Shown here: positions 16,542 through 25,524 of the stretch, piece by piece
Position numbering within the stretch: the stretch's first letter is position 1
Layout of the letters: each line of letters starts with the position of its first letter
From: Calditrichia bacterium
GTDB lineage: Bacteria > Calditrichota > Calditrichia > RBG-13-44-9 > J075
Length of the DNA stretch: 64,000 nt
Direction of reading: 5' to 3'
Assembly (NCBI GenBank): GCA_020635015.1
Contig: JACKAP010000011.1
Span: forward strand, 124,001-188,000
Notes under the pieces: model-generated
Told to the model about the DNA's origin: nothing
Databases searched by the model: none
The model's input: the letters and a program-made list of their open reading frames with translations, nothing else
Translations under genes and position numbers: made by a program

Positions 16542-19500
16542 TTGTCTTCCCCATCATGAATGACAGTGCCATTACCGTTAACGCTGGCGCTGGCGCCCTG
16601 GATGGTCCATAGATAGGCGTCTTCCAGGGTTGGGCGGATGGCCTGTGCGCCGGGGCGCGGCGCGTTGGCGGCCAGGCAGCGCACCCGGATGCGTTCGCCG
16701 ACCTTCAGATGGTGCACCACGTTGTGGCTTTGGCGCACCGCATCCAGCTCTTCCGGATCAATCAGGAACTGCCAGACATGCCCCTCGGCCAGCCCGGCCA
16801 TCTCCTGCGGTTTACCGAGATAGCACAGCTCCCCGCGGTGCAGCAGCGCCACTTTATCGCAGGAACTGGCGATATCTTCAATGACATGGGTAGAGAAGAT
16901 CACCACCCGCTCCCGGCTGAGTTCTACCAGCAGGTTGCGAAAACGGATGCGCTCCCGCGGGTCCAGCCCGGCGGTCGGCTCATCGACCACCAGGATGCGC
17001 GGCAGGTGCAGCAGGGTCTGGGCAATGCCGACCCGTTGTTTCATCCCACCGGAAAAAGCGCCGATTTTCTGGTGCTGCGATGCTTCCAGATGCACCGATT
17101 CCAGCACGTAGCGGATGCGCGCCTCCCGTTCCCGGCGGTCGGTGATGTTCTTCAGGATCGCCTGATAATTGAGGAACTCGTAGGCGCTCATGTTTTCGTA
17201 GGTGCCGAAATCCTGGGGCAGATAGCCGATCAGTCCCTGCACTTCTTCCCGCTGTTGTTTCACGTTGATGTCGTTGATGTAGATTGCGCCATAGCTCTGC
17301 TCCAGGATGCCGCAGATGATGCGCATCAGCGTGGTCTTGCCGGCGCCGTTGGGGCCCAACAGGCCGAACATGCCGCTCTCGATGGTCAGGGAAACTCCCT
17401 TGAGGGCCGAGAACGGCTTTTGGCGTTTGCCCAACACCGGGATCGCCTGGATCAGGCGGTAAAACCGCTTGCGGATCCCGCTGAAGCGCCCGCTGATACG
17501 GTTGATATCCACCAGTTGCCGGCTCAGCCGATTGGAGGTGAAATAGACCATCAGGGCGCCATACCACATCGCGGCCACGATTGCCACCCAGGCCAGGTTG
17601 TGCCACTGCCGGAAAAATACCAGCAGATTGACTGCCGGCAGGCCCCAGATCAGCAGCGCGGGCAGCCAACGGCGCAGCTTACCCCGCCAGCCGGGCGAGT
17701 CTTCTCCCGGTAATTTGCCCAACTGGTTGACGAGGTAAATCGCGTAAAAATACACCGGATGAGCCAGTATAAACTGCCAGAAACGGCTGCCGAGATAGAA
17801 ATAGACGAAGTAGATCAGGAAGCCGAGCAGCAGGAAATGCCAGACCCCGTTCCGCAGGTCGCGCCAACTGCTGAACAGCGGTTTCCGATCGCCTCCGGCA
17901 GTTTCCCGGTCATACTTCTGCCACTCCCGGCGGAAGCGGCCGGGATAGTCGTAAATCTTGAACAACTGATGAATCTGGATGCGGATCGGTGCGCCGGCAG
18001 GGATCACCTCAGCGCGAGCCTGACGCAGACTGTTGAGCACGAAATAAGTCAGTCCCGGAATGGCCAGGAGCGCCAGCAGCAGGTTGGCGAATTGCCAGAG
18101 CAGGCTTTCGACACCGTAATAGATCAGCGCTGCTGCCGCGATAAACAGGCCCGCCTGCAACAGTTGCAGCGGCCGGCCGAGTCCGCGCAGCCAGGCCAGG
18201 GCGCTCTCCAGGCCGGAGTAGACCGTGGGGATCAGGATCAGGGTGAAGACGGTGCTCATCGAGAGTCCCCCGATCACGGTGATGGCGAACGGCGCGGCGA
18301 TCTGGGTAACGTATTCCACCTTCCCCATAGCCATCGGCACCATCGCCACGATGGTGGTGATGGCGGTGATCAGGATCGGGCGCAGGCGGGCCAGCCCGGC
18401 CACGATCAGGGCGCGCTGGTAGCGGTAGCCGCGCCGGCGCAGCTGCCCGGTGTAATCGATCAGGATGATGCCGTTGTTGACCACGATGCCCAGCAGGATC
18501 AGCATCCCGATCAGGGTGCTGGCATTGAGGATCGAATGGCCGGTGAGGATAATGGCGATCAGCGATCCCACCGCTGCCAGGGGGATGGTGAACATGATGA
18601 TCAGGGGATAGAGCAGCGATTCAAACACCGAGGCGAGGATCATAAAGATCAGGATGAACGCTACCGTGATGAAGAAATAGAACTCGCTCCAGTCGGTTTC
18701 ATCGTGCACTACTTCGATCGCCAGTCCGGCGGGGAGCTCAAAATTGGCGATTAGCTGATCGATCTCATCCCGGGCCGCTTGCAGAAAGCTGCTTTCCCCG
18801 GAGATCTCCGACCGGAAGCGGTAAGAGACCTCCACCAACCGCTCCTGGTTGAGGCGCTCGATGCCGGAATTGCCTTCGGCATAGAGCACATCACTGACCT
18901 GGGAGAGGGGATAGCTGCCGCCGTTTTGCGATTGCAGATCAAGATTGCGCAGATCATCGACATCCTGCTCTTCGTAGCTTTCGTTGCGGATCAGGATGTC
19001 ATATTCATCGGTGCCGTCCTTAAACTTGATCCCGGAGCTGGTTTCCGGCTGGAAGGTACTCAGTGCATTGCGCACCGATCCGGGATCGATGCGATATTCG
19101 CTCAGCAGAGTCTTGTCTGGCAGCAAATGGAGTTCCGGGCGGTTGCTGGCAGCGTTGACCCAGGCACGCTCCACCGAAGCGAGTTCCTCCAGTTGGAACT
19201 CGATGTCATCGGCCACCTTGCGCATCAGCTCGATGTTGCGTCCTTTGATGACCACCCGTTCCGGCTGTCCACCCATCCCGAAGAGGCTCTCCAGGCCTCC
19301 GCCCGGCTGGCCGCCTCCGCCTCCACCTCCGCGGAAGCGCCGGCTGCTGGCGGGAGGATCGAAACCGATCTCCGCGGCGCGATAATCCTCCACCCGCTGG
19401 TTGACATCCCCTTTGACATCGGACAATTTAAAACGGCGGATGTCCTCAAAATCTTCTTTCAGCTTCAAAGTGAGCACCGCATCTTCCTCATACACCTGGC

Positions 19501-21280
19501 TGACGATGCTCTCAAATTCCGGTATATCCTCCAGGCCAGCTTCGATTTCGCTCACCGCCTGGTCGGTGGTGGCCAGAGTCGCTCCGCTGGGCATGGTGAC
19601 GTAAAGGGTCAAGTCCTCCTGCTGCGCTTCCTGTTCGCCACTCAAGCTGAGCGCCAGGGCGGCGAGCAGGCTGGCGAAGAAGATCACCAGGGTCACCACC
19701 ACCGTGCGCACCGGAAAGCGCATGGCCGATTTCAACAGCACCAGGTAGATGTGCACCAGGCGGTTGGAGCGGGAGAAATGGTAGAACGGCTTCAGCGCCA
19801 CATCACGGCGTTTCAGAAAATGATGGGTGACCATCGGGATCAGCAGCAGCGCTACCAGCAGGGAGATCAGCAGGGTGGAGATGATCGAGACCCCAATCTG
19901 GTAACCCAGTATCCGCACCATAAAATTGGTGGCGAAAACAAAGGGCAGGAACACGGTGATGGTGGTAAGGGTGGCGGCAGCGATCGAACGCCACACTTCC
20001 CGGGTGCCTTCCAGGGCAGCGCGGAAGGGGCCGGCCCCCTGCTGCACCAGGCGGTAGACATTTTCCAGCACCACGATGCTGTTGTCGAGCAGCATCCCCA
20101 CTGCCAGGGCCATGCCGATCAGGGTCAGGCTGTTCAAGGTGATGTCGAAGGCGTAGAAAAAGTTGAAGGCGGTCAGCACCGAAATCGGCAGCGAGAGTGC
20201 AATCACCGCAATCAGGCGCAGGTTTTGCAGGAAAAACCACAGAATCAGCACCGCCAGCAGCCCGCCGGTTAGTGCGAGGTTGATGATCAGATCGATATTC
20301 TCGCGCAGATATTCCGCGCTGTCGCTCTCGATGACAATCTCCAGGCCTTCCGAAGCTAACTCCCGGTTGAGGCGCTCGATGACCGGATAAGTGTTTTCCG
20401 CCAGCGCCAACAGGTTGACCTGGGCGTCGCGCACCAGTTGCACCGTCACCGCTTCCTTGCCGTTGACCCGGCTGTAGGAAGTCTCTTCTTTGACCCCCAC
20501 CCGGATGGTGGCGATGTCCTTCAGCAGCACCGGCACCGAGGGATCGATCACGATGTTTTCCAGATCCCACACACTGCTGTACTCTGCGATCACATTAACG
20601 TAATATACCTGGTCCGGCTGGCGGATGTGGCCGACATAGGTTTTATATTGGTTGTAGCGGGCAATCGCCGCCCGGATATCCGAGGGACTGATCCCGTAGG
20701 CGTCGGTGGATTCATTCTGGATGATGATCTCCACCGATTTCTCCCGCCCGCCAAACACCTGCACGCTGGCAATGCCGTCGATCGCCTCCAGGTCCGGGGT
20801 GATTTTGGTATCGACCAGATGACGCACCCGGTCGACGCCGCCCTCGCCGCGCACCTGCAGGTTCATGAACATGTTGGAAAGCTGTTCGGTGTCGACTTTC
20901 TGCACCATCGCAAAATAATCTTCCGGAAGGGTGCGCCGCACTTCATTGACCTTTTCCTGAAGCTTCAGGTAGGCGTATTTAAGGTCCACCTCTGTGGTGT
21001 AATAGACGAAAATGGCCCCGCCCCGCTCGTCGGCGTACGACTGTACCTTGTCGATTCCTTCCAGGGTGCCCACCGCCCCTTCCAGCGGAATGATCGCCTC
21101 CCGCTCCAGTTGAAACGGATCGCTGTCGCGCGCGCCGTTAACCTGGATGATCAGGAAAGGCAGCTCCACCGACGGCAGCAGTTCCACCGGCAGGTAGCGG
21201 TAGGAAATATAGCCCAGCAGGGAAAGTCCCAGGAAGAACATGCTGATGGCGGTTTTACGGCGAATCGCGAAATCGATCAT
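16529..21280 (-). CDS. RND efflux permease fused to a membrane linker and an ABC transporter ATPase
   Basis: 1583 aa in one uninterrupted frame. Residues 1-1030 are a complete RND pump: TM1 at 10-30, periplasmic porter domains, TM4 with GMALAVGMLLDNSIVVLENV (the proton-relay Asp kept), a second periplasmic half with a Gly-rich stretch at 651-662, and TM7-12. Residues about 1035-1255 form an extra hydrophobic region with about six TM segments. Residues about 1285-1560 are an ABC-2-type ATPase: Walker A GPNGAGKTT (1309-1317), signature FSGGMKQR (1409-1416), Walker B ILVVDEPTAGLD (1429-1440), switch His in STHVIED. It lies between a plain RND gene and an ABC-2 permease gene on the same strand. 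No obvious SD precedes the ATG. The coupling of proton-driven and ATP-driven export in one chain is inference. Confidence 0.92.
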   Translation of the reverse strand: MIDFAIRRKTAISMFFLGLSLLGYISYRYLPVELLPSVELPFLIIQVNGARDSDPFQLEREAIIPLEGAVGTLEGIDKVQSYADERGGAIFVYYTTEVDLKYAYLKLQEKVNEVRRTLPEDYFAMVQKVDTEQLSNMFMNLQVRGEGGVDRVRHLVDTKITPDLEAIDGIASVQVFGGREKSVEIIIQNESTDAYGISPSDIRAAIARYNQYKTYVGHIRQPDQVYYVNVIAEYSSVWDLENIVIDPSVPVLLKDIATIRVGVKEETSYSRVNGKEAVTVQLVRDAQVNLLALAENTYPVIERLNRELASEGLEIVIESDSAEYLRENIDLIINLALTGGLLAVLILWFFLQNLRLIAVIALSLPISVLTAFNFFYAFDITLNSLTLIGMALAVGMLLDNSIVVLENVYRLVQQGAGPFRAALEGTREVWRSIAAATLTTITVFLPFVFATNFMVRILGYQIGVSIISTLLISLLVALLLIPMVTHHFLKRRDVALKPFYHFSRSNRLVHIYLVLLKSAMRFPVRTVVVTLVIFFASLLAALALSLSGEQEAQQEDLTLYVTMPSGATLATTDQAVSEIEAGLEDIPEFESIVSQVYEEDAVLTLKLKEDFEDIRRFKLSDVKGDVNQRVEDYRAAEIGFDPPASSRRFRGGGGGGGQPGGGLESLFGMGGQPERVVIKGRNIELMRKVADDIEFQLEELASVERAWVNAASNRPELHLLPDKTLLSEYRIDPGSVRNALSTFQPETSSGIKFKDGTDEYDILIRNESYEEQDVDDLRNLDLQSQNGGSYPLSQVSDVLYAEGNSGIERLNQERLVEVSYRFRSEISGESSFLQAARDEIDQLIANFELPAGLAIEVVHDETDWSEFYFFITVAFILIFMILASVFESLLYPLIIMFTIPLAAVGSLIAIILTGHSILNASTLIGMLILLGIVVNNGIILIDYTGQLRRRGYRYQRALIVAGLARLRPILITAITTIVAMVPMAMGKVEYVTQIAAPFAITVIGGLSMSTVFTLILIPTVYSGLESALAWLRGLGRPLQLLQAGLFIAAAALIYYGVESLLWQFANLLLALLAIPGLTYFVLNSLRQARAEVIPAGAPIRIQIHQLFKIYDYPGRFRREWQKYDRETAGGDRKPLFSSWRDLRNGVWHFLLLGFLIYFVYFYLGSRFWQFILAHPVYFYAIYLVNQLGKLPGEDSPGWRGKLRRWLPALLIWGLPAVNLLVFFRQWHNLAWVAIVAAMWYGALMVYFTSNRLSRQLVDINRISGRFSGIRKRFYRLIQAIPVLGKRQKPFSALKGVSLTIESGMFGLLGPNGAGKTTLMRIICGILEQSYGAIYINDINVKQQREEVQGLIGYLPQDFGTYENMSAYEFLNYQAILKNITDRREREARIRYVLESVHLEASQHQKIGAFSGGMKQRVGIAQTLLHLPRILVVDEPTAGLDPRERIRFRNLLVELSRERVVIFSTHVIEDIASSCDKVALLHRGELCYLGKPQEMAGLAEGHVWQFLIDPEELDAVRQSHNVVHHLKVGERIRVRCLAANAPRPGAQAIRPTLEDAYLWTIQGASASVNGNGTVIHDGEDKGEG

Positions 21281-21374
21281 ATTGGAAAGGATAAAGGATA
21301 AAGGTTAAAGGTTAAAAATTTGTTAATGGGATGATGGGTTAATGGGTTACTACCTCAGTATCCAACATCCAGCA
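21281..21374. repeat. Spacer with GGATAAAGG and GGGTTAAT words
   Basis: Between the two RND genes. Contains GGATAAAGGATAAAGG (about 21289-21304), GGATGATGGGTTAATGGG (about 21328-21345) and CCAACATCCAGCATC words, all members of the dispersed short-repeat families. Confidence 0.75.
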
Positions 21375-24300
21375 TCACCCCTCTCCCCGCCGCAAGCGCA
21401 GCCCATCAATCACGTAATACGCGCACGGTATCACCACCAGCGTCAGGATCGTCGAGGTCACCAGTCCTCCAATCACCGCCAGGGCCATCGGCGCGCGCAG
21501 CGAGGCGCTGTCGCCGTAGCCGAAGGTGAGCGGCAGCAGGGCCAGGATGGTGGTCAGGCTGGTCATAATGATCGGGCGGATACGCCGCTGCCCGGCATCG
21601 AGGATCGCCTCATCCAACGCTGCGCCATCCCGGCGCAACTGGTTGATGGCATCGACCAGGATGATCGAATCATTCACTGCAATACCCACCAGCATGATGA
21701 TCCCGATGTAGGCCATGATGTTCAGCGGCATCCCCAGCACAAAAAAGATCACGATCGCTCCTACCGCCGCCAGGGGGATGGTGAGGAGGATCGTGAACGG
21801 ATGGCGCAGTGATTCAAACTGCGCTGCCAGCACCATGTAGATCAGGGCGATGGAAAGCAGCAGGGCGAATTTCAGGCTGGCAAAAGATTCCGCCCGCTTC
21901 TGTTCCTCGCCGGTGATCAGGTAGCGGTAGTTGGGCGGGAATTCGATCCCGGCCAGGGCGGCGCGCACTTCGCTCACCACCTGGTCGAGCGGCTTGTTGC
22001 CCTTCAACTGCAGGCTGATCTTGCCGATGCGGGTCTGGTTGCGGCGGTAAATTTCCCGGGGAGAAACCGATGCACTCAAGGTGGAAAGCTCGTCCAGGCG
22101 CACCTTCTGCTGGTTGTTGTCGATGTAGAGATTGCCCAGCTCGCGGATATCCGGAGGGGGCAGCTTGATGCTGATCTCGCGCAGCTCCCCATCATGCTCG
22201 AACTGCCCGGCATCCCGCCCTTCCAGTTTGTCTTTCAACTGCTCGCTGACCGTCTGCATCTGCACTTCATAGATGCCGGCGCGGATGCGGTCGACGACCA
22301 CGTTGACCTCCGGGCGGCCCGCTTCGAAGTTGGTCTCCCAGCTCAGCACCTCGCCGACCTCCGGCAGCTTCGCCACCGCCTGTTCGGTCAGGCCGCGGAT
22401 TTGCTCCAGATCATCCCCGGCAATCTCGATCACCAGGGGGGCTTCACCGGTGCCCAGGGAGATCTGCAAGGCCGATTCATCCTTGACAAAATCGATTTCC
22501 ATATCGGTTTGTGCCGCCAGAACGGTCTGCAGGCGGGCGATCAGCGCATCGGTAGCTTCCGGAGCGGATTGGAGAAAGACATGGATCACCGCCGTGTTCT
22601 CGCCTTCGAAGAAGATGCTCTCATCGCTGGAGAGTCCCTCCGCAGGGCCGATCTGGGTGTAGACATCTTCCAGAGCCTCACCGCCTACCTCGCGGATGAT
22701 GCGCTCCAGGCCGGCGACCGCCCGGTCGGTGTGGGCCAGGGAGGCGCCTTCCTCCAGACGCACGTCGATACGAAAAGCGCCGGTTTCCGCCCGGGGAATA
22801 AACTCACTGCCGACCAGCGGCAGCAGCGCAAAGCCGATCAGCACCAGCAGCAGTCCTCCGGCCAGCACCAGCCAGCGCCGTTCCAGCAGCGTGCCCAGGA
22901 AACGGCGGTAACGTACAAAATAACCGGCATAGTGAGCGGCGGCCTCGGTCTTGCTGGGCAGGAAGCGGTGGCTGAGCATCGGGATCACCAGGATCGCCAC
23001 CACCAGCGAGGAGAGCAACGAAAAAGCCACCGTCCAGGCCTGCTCCTTAAACAGCTCTCCGGCTGCGCCGTGGAGATAGACGATCGGCAGGAATACGATG
23101 ATAGTGGTCAGGGTGGAGGCGGTGATGGCGCCGCCCACCTGAGAGGCCCCCTCGATTGCCGCTTCCCGCAGCGGCATTCCGTTTTCCAAATGACGGAAGA
23201 TGTTTTCCATCACCACGATGGCGTTGTCCACCAGCATGCCCGCCCCCAGGGCCAGCCCTCCCAGGGTCATGATGTTGAGGGTCAGCCCGTTGAAATACAT
23301 CAGATTGAAAGTGGCGACGATCGAGATCGGGATCGCGATACTCATCACCAGGGTGGCGCCGAAGCGCCGCAGAAAGAGATAAAGCACCATCACTGCCAGG
23401 ATGATCCCGATCAGGGCGGTTTCTTCCACTTCGTTTACCGCGCTGCGGATGAAGCTGGCCTGGTTTTGGATTACCCGGAACTGATATCCCGGCAACGCCT
23501 TCCCCAGCTCGGCCAGGGTCTCATCCAGACGCTCTACTGCCTTGACGGTGTTGTATTTTGTCTCCTTGTAGATCGCCAGGGCCAGGCAGCGCTCGCCATT
23601 GATGCGCACGATATTGTCCGGGCGCTCGTTACGGAAAGAAATCTCGGCAATATCCCGCAGGTAGACCGGGGTGGTCTCGGGATTCTGCGCATTGGCGCCG
23701 GCAGTTTGCGCCGCCCGGCGGGTAACGATCACGTTGCCGATCTCCTCCAGGGTCTGAAATTCACCCACGCTCTTGATCAGGTAGCGCTTTCCTTTTTCGA
23801 CGATCGACCCTCCGGAGGCGTTGATATTCGAAGCCTGGATCTGGGCGGCGACGGTGGCCAGAGTGAGCCCTTGCGCTTCCAACTGATAGCGGTCGGTCTC
23901 CACCACCACGATCTTCTCCTCCGCACCGATAATTTCCACCGCGGCGATCCCCTCCTGGCGGATCAGTTCATTGCGCACATAATTGGCCGCCACCTGGCGC
24001 AGGGCATCCATGTCGGTTATCTGCGGGTGGGAAAAGCCGATCAGCAGCACCGGCGCGCTGTTGGGATCATGCTGGCTGAGGTTGAGCTCTTCCAGGTCGC
24101 TGTTCTGAGAATAGCTGCTCAAGCTCTTCTGCAGATCCAGGAAAGCCTCATCCATGTCGGCGTCCCAGCTGTATTCCACGGTAATCTGCGCCGATCCCGC
24201 CCGGGTGACCGAGCTGACCTGGATCACCTGCTTCTGGCGGATGGCCAGGGACTCGATGGTCTTGACGAACTGCTTCTCCATCTCTTCCGGCGGGCGTTCC

Positions 24301-24458
24301 CCGGCGCGGATCTCCACGAAGATGCGCGGATTATTCAGGTCGGGGAAGAGGTCCATCCCTAACTTGTCGAACGAGATGTAGCCCAGCAGCAGCACGGCCA
24401 GCACCAGCATCAGCACGCTGATCGGATAGTTGACGGAAAATTCGCTGAGTTTTCTCAT
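21375..24458 (-). CDS. RND-family efflux permease (AcrB/CusA-like)
   Basis: 1027 aa, the usual RND length. TM1 at about 12-30, large periplasmic loops, TM4 with GLALGAGMLVDNAIVVMENI keeping the proton-relay Asp, and a second half ending with TM7-12 (GMPLNIMAYIGIIMLVGIAVNDSIILVDAINQ). It belongs to the hydrophobe/amphiphile-exporter branch more than to the metal pumps, as no Met clusters are evident. The ATG begins immediately after the stop of the adaptor gene (24461-24459), so it is tightly coupled. Together with the TolC and adaptor genes upstream it makes a full tripartite pump; the second RND in the fusion gene may give a heteromeric pump. Confidence 0.95.
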   Translation of the reverse strand: MRKLSEFSVNYPISVLMLVLAVLLLGYISFDKLGMDLFPDLNNPRIFVEIRAGERPPEEMEKQFVKTIESLAIRQKQVIQVSSVTRAGSAQITVEYSWDADMDEAFLDLQKSLSSYSQNSDLEELNLSQHDPNSAPVLLIGFSHPQITDMDALRQVAANYVRNELIRQEGIAAVEIIGAEEKIVVVETDRYQLEAQGLTLATVAAQIQASNINASGGSIVEKGKRYLIKSVGEFQTLEEIGNVIVTRRAAQTAGANAQNPETTPVYLRDIAEISFRNERPDNIVRINGERCLALAIYKETKYNTVKAVERLDETLAELGKALPGYQFRVIQNQASFIRSAVNEVEETALIGIILAVMVLYLFLRRFGATLVMSIAIPISIVATFNLMYFNGLTLNIMTLGGLALGAGMLVDNAIVVMENIFRHLENGMPLREAAIEGASQVGGAITASTLTTIIVFLPIVYLHGAAGELFKEQAWTVAFSLLSSLVVAILVIPMLSHRFLPSKTEAAAHYAGYFVRYRRFLGTLLERRWLVLAGGLLLVLIGFALLPLVGSEFIPRAETGAFRIDVRLEEGASLAHTDRAVAGLERIIREVGGEALEDVYTQIGPAEGLSSDESIFFEGENTAVIHVFLQSAPEATDALIARLQTVLAAQTDMEIDFVKDESALQISLGTGEAPLVIEIAGDDLEQIRGLTEQAVAKLPEVGEVLSWETNFEAGRPEVNVVVDRIRAGIYEVQMQTVSEQLKDKLEGRDAGQFEHDGELREISIKLPPPDIRELGNLYIDNNQQKVRLDELSTLSASVSPREIYRRNQTRIGKISLQLKGNKPLDQVVSEVRAALAGIEFPPNYRYLITGEEQKRAESFASLKFALLLSIALIYMVLAAQFESLRHPFTILLTIPLAAVGAIVIFFVLGMPLNIMAYIGIIMLVGIAVNDSIILVDAINQLRRDGAALDEAILDAGQRRIRPIIMTSLTTILALLPLTFGYGDSASLRAPMALAVIGGLVTSTILTLVVIPCAYYVIDGLRLRRGEG

Positions 24459-25514
24459 CTATTTCACAACCTTCACTTTCGATCGATTACGCAGGGTCTC
24501 GTAGCCTTTTACCACCAGGCGGTCGTCTACACTCAGTCCTTCCACCACTTCCACCTGATCGCTGTTTTCCAGGCCGGTGGTGATTACCTTCTCGAATGCC
24601 GCGCCTTTATCGACCACAAAGACGGTATTCCCGGCGCGCTTGGCGAGGATGATCGATTTGGGAATGACGATCACGCTGTCCTTGTGAGCCACGATGGCAT
24701 CAAATTTAACAAACATGCCGGGACGCAACTGCTGTTCCGGGTTATTGACCCGCACCGCCGCTTTGAAGGAGCGGCTCACCGGATCGATCGCCGGCGATAC
24801 CTGCACGATTTCTCCGGAGAGAGTGTCGTCCGCCAGCAGATAATGGGTGGCCAGCACCTCCTGGCCGGTCTTGATGCGGGTCAGATCCTTGGCGGGAAAT
24901 TTCACTTCGGCATGGAGCTGGCCGTAATCCATCACCTGGGCCATCAGTTGTCCCACCGGCACCTTGACGCCGGGGGTATGATAGGGCAGGTCAGTGATCA
25001 CCCCGCGGAAGGGCGCGCGGATGGTGAGTTTATCCAACTGAAGGCGGGCATTCTTGTAATTGTAATTCGCGTCGATGAAAGCGCTCTCGGCATTTTTCAG
25101 TTCGCGCAGGGTCACGCCGCCCTTCTCATAAAGCGATTGCTGTTTCTCGAACTCCCGTTGCGAGATGTCCAACTCCAACTGGCGGGATTCGATGCGGATG
25201 TTGTTCTCATGCTCGGGATTATCGAGATAGACAATGACCTGCCCGCTCTCCACCGCATCGCCCGGGGCGAAGGGCCTGCCGCTGCGCGGATTGACCGCCA
25301 GGCGGTATTTGCCCTCGATCTCGGACATCAAGTCGGTATATTTAATCGCCTCCACCGTGGCAGAGGTGGTGATAAATTCCCGGATCGCACCCGCCTTGAC
25401 TTCGCTGACGCTCACCGGAACGCTGATTTCCAGCTCATCTTCTCCCTCGTTATCCTGGCAGGAAAGCAGGATGAGACCGGTTAGCAGCAACCACAATACG
25501 TTTTGAATTCTCAC
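24459..25514 (-). CDS. RND periplasmic adaptor lipoprotein
   Basis: 351 aa. Membrane-fusion protein of a tripartite pump. Lipobox LLSC with Cys19 predicts a lipid-anchored periplasmic protein. Order: membrane-proximal strands, lipoyl half (MSEIEGKYRL... GDAVESGQVIVYLD), short coiled coil (about 100-150), second lipoyl half (IRAPFRGVITDLPYHTPGVKVPVG), beta barrel and C-terminal VVEGLSVDDRLVVKGYETL. GTG start at 25514 with GAGGAG six bases upstream. 10 bp after the TolC gene and abutting the RND gene. Confidence 0.92.
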   Translation of the reverse strand: MRIQNVLWLLLTGLILLSCQDNEGEDELEISVPVSVSEVKAGAIREFITTSATVEAIKYTDLMSEIEGKYRLAVNPRSGRPFAPGDAVESGQVIVYLDNPEHENNIRIESRQLELDISQREFEKQQSLYEKGGVTLRELKNAESAFIDANYNYKNARLQLDKLTIRAPFRGVITDLPYHTPGVKVPVGQLMAQVMDYGQLHAEVKFPAKDLTRIKTGQEVLATHYLLADDTLSGEIVQVSPAIDPVSRSFKAAVRVNNPEQQLRPGMFVKFDAIVAHKDSVIVIPKSIILAKRAGNTVFVVDKGAAFEKVITTGLENSDQVEVVEGLSVDDRLVVKGYETLRNRSKVKVVK

Positions 25515-25524
25515 TTTCGGCTCC

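Noticed and set aside
22194..24362. 722-codon open frame antisense to the RND gene
   Set aside because: Long antisense frames arise from the codon bias of GC-rich coding DNA; no SD, low-complexity His/Gln-rich product, and the opposite strand encodes a clear RND pump.
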